In this document: positions 26,474 to 33,915 of the stretch, in pieces
Layout of the letters: each line of letters opens with the position of its first letter
Numbering within the stretch: position 1 is the stretch's first letter
Translations under genes and position numbers: made by a program
The notes under the pieces: model-generated
Database searches by the model: none
Told to the model about the DNA's origin: nothing
What the model saw: only the letters and a program-made list of their open reading frames with translations
NCBI GenBank assembly: GCA_025463865.1
Contig: JAODBH010000182.1
Coordinates: 1 to 37,006, forward strand
Reading direction: 5' to 3'
Source: Actinomycetes bacterium
GTDB taxonomy: Bacteria > Actinomycetota > Acidimicrobiia > IMCC26256 > Chersky-534
Length of the DNA: 37,006 nucleotides

Positions 26474-26833
26474 TCACCCGTCGTTCTCCGCGTTGAGGTA
26501 GTTGTAGATGGTGAAGCGGCTCACGCCCATGGCGTCGGCGACGCTCTCCACCGACTTGCGGAGCCGGAACGCACCCCGGTCGCGCAGCAGCTGCACGGCC
26601 TCCTGCTTGTCCTCGCGGGAGAGGTCGACGAGCGGCGCGCCGAGCTCGGTCTCCACGGCGGCGATGAGGCGCTCGAGCGTGCCGTGCACGCCCGGGAGCC
26701 GGAGACCGCCGACGAGCACGCCCTCCCAATGCAAGGGGATGTCGCTCGCCCGCACGCGCGTCCTGGGCACGAGCTCCGCGCCCAGCGCGTCGGCGACCGG
26801 GTCGAGCGAGATCAGCAGAGGATGGCGGGCCAT
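26474..26833 (-). CDS. Short YheO/DauR-like HTH_22 transcriptional regulator
   Basis: This is a 119-residue DNA-binding protein. Residues 70-113 match the HTH_22 domain of YheO/DauR regulators: SREDKQEAVQLLRDRGAF then the helix-turn-helix RKSVESVADAMGVSRFTIYNYL. The usual N-terminal PAS-like sensor domain of these about 220-residue proteins is absent or reduced to about 65 residues. It is divergent from the 26925 amidohydrolase, so it is the obvious candidate to bind the nearby TTGTTGA palindrome and control the oxygenase/amidohydrolase cluster. The ATG at 26833 is preceded by TACAGT 9 nt upstream, giving a leader of about 2-3 nt. Ligand and operator are inferences. Confidence 0.75.
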   Translation of the reverse strand: MARHPLLISLDPVADALGAELVPRTRVRASDIPLHWEGVLVGGLRLPGVHGTLERLIAAVETELGAPLVDLSREDKQEAVQLLRDRGAFRLRKSVESVADAMGVSRFTIYNYLNAENDG

Positions 26834-26842
26834 GGTTCGCCG

Positions 26843-26848
26843 ACTGTA
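26843..26848 (-). promoter_or_regulatory. Putative -10 box of the regulator gene (TACAGT)
   Basis: TACAGT on the reverse strand, identical to the addB box, ends 9 nt before the regulator ATG. A weak TTCACG lies 19 nt further upstream. Confidence 0.45.
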
Positions 26849-26889
26849 CCGGCGCCCGTGACGGCCCCGTGAACTACCGCCCGGTTCCG

Positions 26890-26918
26890 TTGACAGATTG
26901 TTGAACAGCCCGAATGGT
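26890..26918 (+). promoter_or_regulatory. Leaderless promoter with overlapping operator, 26925 amidohydrolase
   Basis: TTGACA (26890-26895), a 17-bp spacer and AATGGT (26913-26918) are followed 6 nt later by the GTG at 26925. This is the only consensus -35 found in the window. The interval 26890-26904 (TTGACAGATTGTTGA) matches the palindrome at 32877-32891 at 11 of 15 positions, including the whole TTGTTGA half-site. A bound repressor would cover the -35. Confidence 0.65.
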
Positions 26919-26924
26919 GGGCCG

Positions 26925-28259
26925 GTGACGACACTCATCCGCAACGGCATCGTCCTCCCGCTCGACCAGCCGCGCCGGGTGCTCGACCCCGGCTCCGTCC
27001 TCGTCGACGGGGCGACGATCGTCGCGGTCGGGACCGTCGACGAGATCGACGCCGATCCTCGTGCGGCCGGGGCCACACTCGTCGACGCAACCGGCCGGGC
27101 TGTGCTGCCCGGTCTCCACAACGGCCATCTGCACTCGGGCCTCCTTCGCGGCACCGCGGAGTCGATGTCGCTGTGGGACTGGCTCGAGACCTATGTCGAC
27201 CCGTCGCACCGTGCCTTGACGCCGCAGATCGCCCGCGCCGCGTCGCTGCAGTGCTACGCGGAGGCCCTGCTCGGTGGCACGACGTCGGTGATGGACATGT
27301 GGCGGTACATGGAAGGCAGCGCGCACGTCGCCGAGGAGCTCGGGATACGGGCCACACTCGTGCCCTACGTCGCCGACGCGCCGGGCTTCGACTACTTCGA
27401 GACCATCGAGACGAACCGCGCACTCTTGGAGCGGCATCGCAGCTCGGCCGGCGGACGCGTCCGAACTTGGGTGGGGCTCGAGCACCTCATGTACTGCACG
27501 CCCGAGTGCTTCGTGGCTGCGGCCGAGCTCGCCGCCGAGTTCGACACCGGCCTGCACACCCACTCCTCCGAGTCGATCTGGGAGGTGCAGGAGTCGCTCA
27601 AGCGCTGGGGGCGCCGGCCGATCGAGGTGTTCGAGCAGCGGGGCATCCTCGGCCCGAACACGGTGGTCGCGCACTGCGTCTGGCTCGACGAGCGCGAGAT
27701 CGAGCTGCTCGCGCGGACGGGCACGTCGGTGGTGCACTGCCCCTGCTCGAACATGAAGCTGTCGTCGGGCCCGGCGCGCGTCGGCGACCTGCGTCGGGCC
27801 GGCGTGCTCGTCGGGCTCGGAAGCGACGGCGAGAAGGAGAACAACAACCTCGACCTCTTCGAGGAGATGAAGTTCGCGTCGCTCCTCCAGAAGGTGACGA
27901 CCATGGATCCCACGACCGGCGATCCGTGGGACGTGCTCGAGATGGCGACCATCGACGGCGCCCGGGCCCTCGGTCTCGGTGACCTCACCGGCTCGCTCGA
28001 ACCCGGCAAGCGCGCCGACGTCGTCACCGTCTCGCTGACCGGCCTCCACACCACGCCGGTGCTCCACGGGCCGAATTTCAACGTCGCCGCGCATCTCGTG
28101 TTCTCGGCGAACGCGGCCGACGTGCGCGACGTGTTCGTCGACGGCCGGCACCTCGTCGCCGAGGGTGTCGCCCTCACCTTCGACGTCGACACCGTCCGCG
28201 AGACTGCTCAAGCCGCCGCCGAAGAGCTCTTCGACCGGATCACGAGCGTGCGTCCGTAG
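26925..28259 (+). CDS. TRZ/ATZ-family amidohydrolase (deaminase-like)
   Basis: This 444-residue metal-dependent hydrolase is of the cytosine/guanine deaminase and chlorohydrolase branch. Metal and catalytic sites in order are: His68 and His70 in HNGHLHSG, the HTHSSES motif, VVAHCVWLDE, the HCPCSNMKL segment, and the final Asp in GLGSDGEKENNNLDLFEEMK. It should hydrolyse a C-N (amino or halide) bond on an N-heterocycle; 5'-deoxyadenosine, guanine and triazine enzymes are relatives. The GTG start is fixed by the leaderless promoter 6 nt upstream; a TTG 27 nt earlier would lie inside the promoter. It is divergent from the HTH regulator and convergent with the reverse catabolic operon. Confidence 0.88.
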   Translation: MTTLIRNGIVLPLDQPRRVLDPGSVLVDGATIVAVGTVDEIDADPRAAGATLVDATGRAVLPGLHNGHLHSGLLRGTAESMSLWDWLETYVDPSHRALTPQIARAASLQCYAEALLGGTTSVMDMWRYMEGSAHVAEELGIRATLVPYVADAPGFDYFETIETNRALLERHRSSAGGRVRTWVGLEHLMYCTPECFVAAAELAAEFDTGLHTHSSESIWEVQESLKRWGRRPIEVFEQRGILGPNTVVAHCVWLDEREIELLARTGTSVVHCPCSNMKLSSGPARVGDLRRAGVLVGLGSDGEKENNNLDLFEEMKFASLLQKVTTMDPTTGDPWDVLEMATIDGARALGLGDLTGSLEPGKRADVVTVSLTGLHTTPVLHGPNFNVAAHLVFSANAADVRDVFVDGRHLVAEGVALTFDVDTVRETAQAAAEELFDRITSVRP

Positions 28260-28260
28260 C

Positions 28261-28281
28261 GCACCCGTGGGGTGCTCTATT
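28261..28281. terminator. Bidirectional terminator hairpin
   Basis: GCACCC (28261-28266), a 3-nt loop, and GGGTGC (28270-28275) form a tight 6-bp stem followed by TCTATT. It fills the 17-bp gap between the stop codons of the convergent amidohydrolase and 2OG oxygenase genes, overlapping the start of the latter's 3' end. Confidence 0.55.
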
Positions 28282-29251
28282 GGACGCTCTCAGGTAGGGA
28301 ATCGCGGCGGTCGCGGTAGGTGCGTTCGCGCTTCAGGAGGTGCTCCCCGGCGATGAGTGGGGGTGCCGCGGTCTCGCCGGGAGCGAGTCCCGAGGGCGCG
28401 ACGTGGATCACCGAGTCGAGACGCGGGTAGTGGAAGTAGACGATCGCCAGCCGACGGGCGACGGCGCCGGAGTCGCGCGGCGGATTCGCGACCCGGTGGT
28501 GGTTGCCCCGGATGCGATGGTTGGTCCAGTGCTCGAGCAGGTCGCCGACCTGGAGGAGGAAGCCCTCCGGTGGTATCAGCACCGGGACCCAATCGTCGGT
28601 GTCGGGGAACCGCACCTCGAGGCCGCCCGGGGCGTGGTCGGCCGAGAGCAACGTCAGCCCGCCCTGGTCGGTGTGGGCACCTGAGCGGATCGCGCCCTCG
28701 GCGGGCGGCTCGGGCTGCGCGAGGTAGTGATTCGCGACGAGGTTGGCGAACTGGTCGTCGGTCCAGGCCGGGAGATCCTCGGCCGGCAGGTCGAGCTCGT
28801 CGGCGATCACCGTGAACAGGCGCGTCGCAACCGCCCGCAATGCGAGGTAGTACTCGACCCACGTCGCGACGAAGTCCGACGGACGGTCGGGCCAGAGATC
28901 GAACGTGTCGGCCCACGCGGCCGGCGTGTCGGGCGCGCCGGGCCCGGGGTCCGAGAGCCGGGCCTCGAAGCGCTCGATCGGGTCGGGGACGCGGGTGCCG
29001 GTGAGCTCGGGGAGACCGAGGTACACGGGCTGCCAGCCGTACCAGGGTCCGTCGCCCGGCCACTGCACGTGCGCCTTCTCCGCCTCCGGGAGGTCGAAGA
29101 ACGCGTCGGACACCGCCCGGATGCGCTGCCGCAGCTCGTCGGGCACTCCGTGGCCGACGACGAACGCGCACGACCGCGCGCCCAGCTCGCGCACGAGCTC
29201 CGCACCCGCGCCCGGTGCCGACACGTCGATGGTTGCGATCGGTGCACTCAT
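28277..29251 (-). CDS. Isopenicillin N synthase-like 2OG/Fe(II) oxygenase
   Basis: This 324-residue non-heme iron oxygenase is of the IPNS/2-oxoglutarate (DIOX-N plus 2OG-FeII_Oxy) family. The N-terminal part has the ARSCAFVVGHGVP segment. The jelly-roll has the iron ligands His193 and Asp195 in AHTDQGGLTLL and the distal His in GNHHRVANPP. The 2OG-binding Arg is in RRLAIVYFHYP, though the canonical RxS Ser is replaced. Family members include IPNS, ACC oxidase and thymine hydroxylase, so hydroxylation or demethylation of a small heterocycle is plausible. The ATG at 29251 overlaps the Rieske oxygenase stop (ATGA). It is the last gene of a four-gene reverse operon. Confidence 0.87.
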   Translation of the reverse strand: MSAPIATIDVSAPGAGAELVRELGARSCAFVVGHGVPDELRQRIRAVSDAFFDLPEAEKAHVQWPGDGPWYGWQPVYLGLPELTGTRVPDPIERFEARLSDPGPGAPDTPAAWADTFDLWPDRPSDFVATWVEYYLALRAVATRLFTVIADELDLPAEDLPAWTDDQFANLVANHYLAQPEPPAEGAIRSGAHTDQGGLTLLSADHAPGGLEVRFPDTDDWVPVLIPPEGFLLQVGDLLEHWTNHRIRGNHHRVANPPRDSGAVARRLAIVYFHYPRLDSVIHVAPSGLAPGETAAPPLIAGEHLLKRERTYRDRRDSLPESVQ

Positions 29252-30243
29252 GTCCCTACCTCCGTCGCCAGATCCGCCAGCATTCGTCGCCACGCCAGCC
29301 CGCCGCGATCGGCCCGCGTGTGCAGCTCCGCGTCGGCCCGCAGTGGCAGCCAGTCGTCCCGGAGCCGCTCGAGCATCCGCAGGTCTTCCTCGAGGATGTC
29401 GACCTCGAAGGCCGCCAGCTTCGCGAGCTCCTCCGCGCTGCGCTCGGTGCCGCCGAGCACGACGACCTTGTACATCCGGGTGGAGTCGTGCGCCTCCGGC
29501 TGCGCGAAGAACAGGATCGTGTCCCAGCGGGGCGTGCCCGGCCAGTGCATCCACAGCCGCAACGCGAACGGCGCCGTGCACTCGTAGCGCGATCGGCGGA
29601 TCGACACGCTGCCGTCGGCGTCGGCGGCCTTGCCTTCCTGCTCGAACGCGATCATCCAACCGTCGCGTTCGGTCCTGTACTCGACGACCTCCGCCATGTC
29701 CGGTGTGCCGAAGGTCGTGGCGTGGAGGAAGGGGAAGTGGGTGACGTCGAGGAAGTTGTCGGTCAGCGCGGCCGCGTTCACCGCGGTCCGCTTCGGCGCG
29801 AGCTCCAGCACCGCGGTGGCATCGGCGTACTCCGGGATCCGCAGCATCGGCGCGATCGGTTCCTCCAGGGCCATCCATACGAGTCCGAAGCGCTCCTCGA
29901 CCGCGAACGGCAGGTCGAGGGCGAAGCCGGAGGGGATGCGACCGTCGGCGCCGAGGGCGGGCACGCGCGCGCACGCGCCGTTGGCCGCGAACTCCCAACC
30001 GTGGTAGCCGCAACGGAGCTGGCCGTCGACCACCGCGCCGGCGGACAGGGGTGCGGCGCGGTGCGGGCAGCGGTCGACGAACGCGACGAGCTCCGGCAGC
30101 CGGGCCAGCACCCAGTACTCGCCGAGGAGCCGGACCGGGAACGGCTCCGCGCCGACCTCGCTCGAGTACGCGACCGGATGCCAGGCCCGACGCAGCATCG
30201 GGTGCTCGTTGTGCACGACGTCGACGGGGGTGACAGCGGTCAT
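29248..30243 (-). CDS. Rieske non-heme iron oxygenase, terminal component
   Basis: This 331-residue VanA-like aromatic-ring/O- or N-demethylating oxygenase alpha subunit carries an N-terminal Rieske 2Fe-2S domain with Cys59, His61, Cys78 and His81 (CPH-x16-CGYH). The mononuclear iron triad is visible in DNFLDVTHFPFLHATTFG near residues 160-178. The size and the AWHPVAYSSEV start fit single-subunit oxygenases such as vanillate or caffeine demethylases. No ferredoxin or reductase gene is in the window, so electrons must come from a partner encoded elsewhere. Both ends overlap neighbours by ATGA, which makes tight coupling with the deacetylase-like and 2OG oxygenase genes clear. Confidence 0.88.
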   Translation of the reverse strand: MTAVTPVDVVHNEHPMLRRAWHPVAYSSEVGAEPFPVRLLGEYWVLARLPELVAFVDRCPHRAAPLSAGAVVDGQLRCGYHGWEFAANGACARVPALGADGRIPSGFALDLPFAVEERFGLVWMALEEPIAPMLRIPEYADATAVLELAPKRTAVNAAALTDNFLDVTHFPFLHATTFGTPDMAEVVEYRTERDGWMIAFEQEGKAADADGSVSIRRSRYECTAPFALRLWMHWPGTPRWDTILFFAQPEAHDSTRMYKVVVLGGTERSAEELAKLAAFEVDILEEDLRMLERLRDDWLPLRADAELHTRADRGGLAWRRMLADLATEVGT

Positions 30244-31385
30244 GCGGCCGCGATCCACGTCCCGGCCCGGAGGCAGCCGACCGGGGCCAGGCGCCGCTCG
30301 GCGACGATCGTCTCGAAGCCGTCGGAGAGCGGGATTGCACCCTCCTCGATGCGGAGCACCGTGACGTCGGCCTCGCGGCCGGAGGCGAGGGTGCCGAGCT
30401 CGCCGTCGCGCCGCACCACCCGGGCCGGGTTGGCGGTCGCCATCGCGATCACGTCGACGAGCGGGACGCCGAGCGCCCAGATCTTGCTCATGGTCTCGGG
30501 CAGCGAGACGACGGGCTTGTCGAGGTTGAAGACGTTGAGGTCGGTCGAGATCGTCGTCGGCAGGTAGCCCTGCTCGAACAGCACACGCGCCGTGGCGAAG
30601 CGGAAGTCGGTCCCCGAATGGCCGACGTCGAGCCGCAGCCCCCGGTCGACCGCGTCCCGCAGCTCGGGGGTGACCTTGCCGTCCTCGCCGAGCACGCCCG
30701 ACGCGCCGCGGTACGCGTGGGTGACGACGTCGCCGGGCCGGAGCGCGGCCAGGAGGTCGGACGTGGGGATCGTCGGTGTGAACGGGAAGCGGCCGAGGTG
30801 CACCATGATCGGCATGTCGCCGGTGATGTCCTTGGCCGCATCGAGGAACGGCGAACGCCGCGGATCGTCGGTGGAGCAGGCGCGGACCTTGCAGCCGATG
30901 ACCACGTCGGCGTGCTCCTCCAGCGCGGCGCGGGCCGACTCGACATCGAGGTTGCGGGGGTCGTTCGCGATCTCGAGCTTGTGGCAGATGAAGTCCTTGG
31001 TGGCGAAGTAGATCTGGTTCGGGTCCATGAACGCCAGGATCCGGGTCTGCACGTCGGGGTCGTCGATCCAACGCCGGGCGAGCCCGAACGTGCTGACCCC
31101 GCTCGTGCCGCCGTCGATCACGGTGGTGACGCCGGTCTGCACGCCGACGCGGTCGGGGTGGAGGCAGAAGTCGCCGAGGCCGGGGTACACGTGGACGTGC
31201 AGGTCGATGAGGCCCGGGGTGACCACGAGACCGCTGACGTCGCGGACCGGCATCCCGTCGTCGGGCACCAGTGCCGGACCGATCTCGGCGATGCGGCCGT
31301 CGCGTACGAGGACATCGGCCACCCCGTCGATGTCGAGCGCGGGATCGATCACCCGGCCGCCGCGCAGCAGTACATGGTTCGACAC
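30240..31385 (-). CDS. Amidohydrolase/deacetylase family metallohydrolase (dihydroorotase-like)
   Basis: This 381-residue amidohydrolase of the dihydroorotase/EF0837-like COG3964 group has a binuclear site: His63 and His65 in DLHVHVYPG, a probable carboxylated Lys in VVIGCKVRACS, His in MVHLGRFPFTP and VTHAYRG, and the catalytic Asp in TISTDLNVFNL. Relatives hydrolyse cyclic amides or N-acyl groups, which would fit ring opening or removal of an N-substituent. The GTG start at 31385 follows GAGGAG 8 nt upstream, and the upstream deaminase-like gene stops 12 nt before it. The stop overlaps the Rieske oxygenase ATG. It is the second gene of the reverse operon. Confidence 0.87.
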   Translation of the reverse strand: MSNHVLLRGGRVIDPALDIDGVADVLVRDGRIAEIGPALVPDDGMPVRDVSGLVVTPGLIDLHVHVYPGLGDFCLHPDRVGVQTGVTTVIDGGTSGVSTFGLARRWIDDPDVQTRILAFMDPNQIYFATKDFICHKLEIANDPRNLDVESARAALEEHADVVIGCKVRACSTDDPRRSPFLDAAKDITGDMPIMVHLGRFPFTPTIPTSDLLAALRPGDVVTHAYRGASGVLGEDGKVTPELRDAVDRGLRLDVGHSGTDFRFATARVLFEQGYLPTTISTDLNVFNLDKPVVSLPETMSKIWALGVPLVDVIAMATANPARVVRRDGELGTLASGREADVTVLRIEEGAIPLSDGFETIVAERRLAPVGCLRAGTWIAAA

Positions 31386-31397
31386 GTGGTCTCCTCG

Positions 31398-32789
31398 TCA
31401 GTCGATGGGGGCTTGCACGCGCGCACTGATGACGCGGTGGCGGGCGAGCATCGCTTCCTCGCCCGGGGCGACGAGCCGTCCGTCCTCGACCACCGGAACG
31501 CCGGCGATCACGGTGTGGCGGGCCGCGACGGGGCCGCAGCGGAGCCACGCCTCCACCGGGTCGCTCAGCGCGCCCGCGAACGGAATGCCGACCAACGGCC
31601 AGCAGACGAGGTCGCCGGCCGCGCCGGGGCTGAGCACGCCGATCTCGCCCTCCCGCCCGAGGCAACCGGCGGAGCCGCGCGTCGCGATCTCGAGCGCGTC
31701 GCGCGCCCCCATGGCCTGCGGGCCGAGCCGGAGCCGACCGAGGAGCAGCGCGTTCCGCGCCTCCATCCAGAGCGACGCGGAGTCGGTGGACGCGGACCCG
31801 TCGCATCCGAGGCCGACCGGGACGCCTGCGGCGCGCAGCTCGGCGACGGGTGCGAGGCCGCCGCCACCGATCATCATGTTGGAGCTCGGGCAGTGCGCGA
31901 CGCCGGTGCCCCATCCGCCGAGCCGCTTGACCTCGTCGTCGTTCGGGTAGATGCAGTGCGCGACCCACGACCGGTCGCTGCCCCAGCCGACGTCGTCGAA
32001 GTGGTCGATGGTGCGGCGACCGTAGACCTCTTCGGAGTACGTGTCCTCGTCCGGGTCCTCGGCGAGATGGGTGTGCAGCCGCACGTCGAGCCGTTCCGCG
32101 AGCTCCGCGGTCGACCGCATCAGCTCGGGTGTCACCGAGAACGGCGAGCACGGCGCGAGCGCGACGCGGACCATCGCGCCCCACGACGGGTCGTGGTGCG
32201 CGGCGACGAGGCGTTCGCTGTCGGCGAGGATCTCGTCGTCGGTCTGGACCACCGAGTCGGGCGGGAGACCGCCGTCCTTCTGCGACCGGCTCATGGATCC
32301 GCGCGTGGGGTGGAAACGGAACCCGAGCTCCCGGGCCGCCTGGATCTCGGCGCCGATCAGGTCGCCCGCGCCGCGCGGATGCACGTAGAGGTGGTCGGTG
32401 CTCGTGGTGCAACCCCCGAGTGCGAGCTCCGCGAGCCCGACCCACGCCGACACGTAGGCGGCCTCCTCGTCGAGGCGTGCCCACCGCGGGTACAGCGTCG
32501 TGAGCCACTCGAACAGCGTGCCGTTGACCGCGGGCCGGAAGCTGCGGGTGAGGTTCTGGTAGATGTGGTGATGGGTGTTGATGAGCCCGGGCGTGACGAG
32601 GCAGTCGTCGGCCCGCAGCGTCCGCCGCGCGGGCGGGGCCGGGTCGCCCGGGCCCCCGATCGAGTGGACGAATCCGGCGTCGACGGCGACCCAGCCACCC
32701 ACGATCTCGCGGCGCTCGTCGTCGACCGTCGCCACGAGCTCGGCGCCGGCGACGAGGAGGTCGACCATCTCCGGCTCGGGTCCCTGCAT
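31398..32789 (-). CDS. 8-oxoguanine deaminase-like amidohydrolase
   Basis: This 463-residue Zn-dependent deaminase resembles bacterial 8-oxoguanine deaminase (Pseudomonas PA0142 type) over its whole length. It has INTHHHIYQNLTRSFRPAVN (His73-75), GGCTTSTDHLYVHP, FHPTRGSMSRSQKDGGLPPDS, LAPCSPFSV, HTHLAEDPDEDTYSE, and the Asp in GLGCDGSASTD. HCPSSNMM replaces the usual HCPCSNM. 8-oxoguanine would be converted to urate plus ammonia, but other isosteric N-heterocycles (including s-triazines) are used by relatives. The start is ATG at 32789. TTGACC-18 bp-TCGGAT on the reverse strand ends 7 nt upstream and may be a leaderless promoter. First gene of the reverse catabolic operon, divergent from the 32902 oxygenase. 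Confidence 0.86.
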   Translation of the reverse strand: MQGPEPEMVDLLVAGAELVATVDDERREIVGGWVAVDAGFVHSIGGPGDPAPPARRTLRADDCLVTPGLINTHHHIYQNLTRSFRPAVNGTLFEWLTTLYPRWARLDEEAAYVSAWVGLAELALGGCTTSTDHLYVHPRGAGDLIGAEIQAARELGFRFHPTRGSMSRSQKDGGLPPDSVVQTDDEILADSERLVAAHHDPSWGAMVRVALAPCSPFSVTPELMRSTAELAERLDVRLHTHLAEDPDEDTYSEEVYGRRTIDHFDDVGWGSDRSWVAHCIYPNDDEVKRLGGWGTGVAHCPSSNMMIGGGGLAPVAELRAAGVPVGLGCDGSASTDSASLWMEARNALLLGRLRLGPQAMGARDALEIATRGSAGCLGREGEIGVLSPGAAGDLVCWPLVGIPFAGALSDPVEAWLRCGPVAARHTVIAGVPVVEDGRLVAPGEEAMLARHRVISARVQAPID

Positions 32790-32876
32790 GCCGTTGATCC
32801 GAGCGCATCGGGTCCGATCGGGTCAACGTCAGGAGCCACAGTTCACGCAGCCGTGACAGAGCGGTAAAGGCATGTT

Positions 32877-32891
32877 TCAACAATTTGTTGA
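32877..32891. promoter_or_regulatory. Palindromic operator TCAACAATTTGTTGA
   Basis: This is a perfect 7-bp inverted repeat (TCAACAA/TTGTTGA) around one base. It overlaps the first bases of GAGACT (32890-32895), the putative -10 that ends 6 nt before the GTG at 32902, and it lies 88 bp from the divergent deaminase-like gene. The same half-site occurs at 26898-26904. The 112-bp divergent region also holds AGTTCACGCAGCCGTGACA at 32840-32858. Confidence 0.65.
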
Positions 32892-32901
32892 GACTGGGGA
32901 C

Positions 32902-33915
32902 GTGACGCAGACCCTGCCCGTGCACCCGGTCGATCTCGAGCCGTTCCGGGCCGGATCTGCAGCCGATCAACTCGACGTCGCGCGGCGGCTCGACGCCGCG
33001 TGCCGGGACTCCGGATTCCTGCTCATCACGGGTCACGGGATCCCGCAGGCCGCGTGCGACGACGTACTCGACGGGTTCGGCGCGTTCTTCGACATGGAGC
33101 TGGAGGAGAAACGGCGGGCGGTCGTGCCCGACGTCGCCGCCAACCGTGGCTACAGCGCGGTCGGTGAAGAGGCTTTGGCGTACAGCCGCGGCGAGGAGAG
33201 CCCGCCCGACCTGTTCGAGGCGTTCAACGTCGGCCAGGAGAACGCGGTCGGGCCGTACTTCGATGCGTACCGCTCCTTCTACGCCCCCACACTGTGGCCG
33301 CCGCAGCGGCCCGAGCTGCGCGAGAGGTGGCTGCGGTACGAGGCCGCGGTGGCGCCCCTCGCCGACACGCTGCTCGAGGTGATGGCGGTCGCGCTCGACC
33401 TGGAACGCTCGTGGTTCGTCGACCGGTCTCGCAAGGCGATCGTGACGACCCGGGCGATCAACTACGAGCGAGTCGCGGGCGCGCCGGCACCCGATCCGGA
33501 GCAGATGCGCATGGGTGCGCACACCGACTACGGGATCCTCACGATCCTGCTGGCCGACGACGTTCCCGGGCTCCAGGTGTGGCGGCAGGACCGTTGGCAC
33601 GACGTGTCGCCGCCGCGCGGCTCGTTCATCGTCAACATCGGCGACATGCTCGAGCGCTGGACCAACGACCGCTGGACGTCGACGCTCCACCGGGTGGTCC
33701 CGCCGCCCGACAGGATCGACGGCCCGGTCCGGCGCCGGTCGGTCGCTCGCTTCCTGGACTGCGAGCCCGATCGGGTCGTGGAGTGCATCCCGTCGTGCCT
33801 CGGGCCCGGCGACCCCGCCCGGTATCCTCCGGTCGTGGCCGGTGAGTGGCTCCACGCCCGGGTGATGGGCGTGCGCGAAGGACTCTCGACCGGTCTCCCC
33901 CAAGGAGGATCCTGA
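32902..33915 (+). CDS. Isopenicillin N synthase-like 2OG/Fe(II) oxygenase (second copy)
   Basis: This 337-residue 2OG/Fe(II) oxygenase has a DIOX-N start (VARRLDAACRDSGFLLITGHGIP) and a catalytic jelly-roll with His207 and Asp209 in GAHTDYGILTIL, GFIVNIGDMLERWTN-like spacing, distal His in TSTLHRVVPP and the 2OG-binding Arg-x-Ser in RRRSVARF. It keeps all canonical residues, unlike the 28277 paralogue with its altered RxS. The GTG at 32902 is preferred over ATG 32872, because the ATG has no SD and would place the palindrome inside the coding region, while GAGACT stands 6 nt before the GTG. Its stop overlaps the PhyH-family ATG (TGATG). Confidence 0.85.
   Translation: MTQTLPVHPVDLEPFRAGSAADQLDVARRLDAACRDSGFLLITGHGIPQAACDDVLDGFGAFFDMELEEKRRAVVPDVAANRGYSAVGEEALAYSRGEESPPDLFEAFNVGQENAVGPYFDAYRSFYAPTLWPPQRPELRERWLRYEAAVAPLADTLLEVMAVALDLERSWFVDRSRKAIVTTRAINYERVAGAPAPDPEQMRMGAHTDYGILTILLADDVPGLQVWRQDRWHDVSPPRGSFIVNIGDMLERWTNDRWTSTLHRVVPPPDRIDGPVRRRSVARFLDCEPDRVVECIPSCLGPGDPARYPPVVAGEWLHARVMGVREGLSTGLPQGGS
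33902..33908 (+). promoter_or_regulatory. Strong SD (AAGGAGG) inside the upstream gene
   Basis: AAGGAGG ends 6 nt before the ATG at 33915. This is one of only a few canonical SDs in the window, and it fixes the start of the internal operon gene. Confidence 0.7.

Noticed and set aside
30244..33903. Very long reverse reading frame that could look like an N-terminal extension of the Rieske oxygenase (up to 1551 codons)
   Set aside because: Only the part from 30243 to 29248 matches the family; the rest is a shadow of the deacetylase-like, deaminase-like and oxygenase genes. The ATGA junction at 30240-30243 fixes the start.
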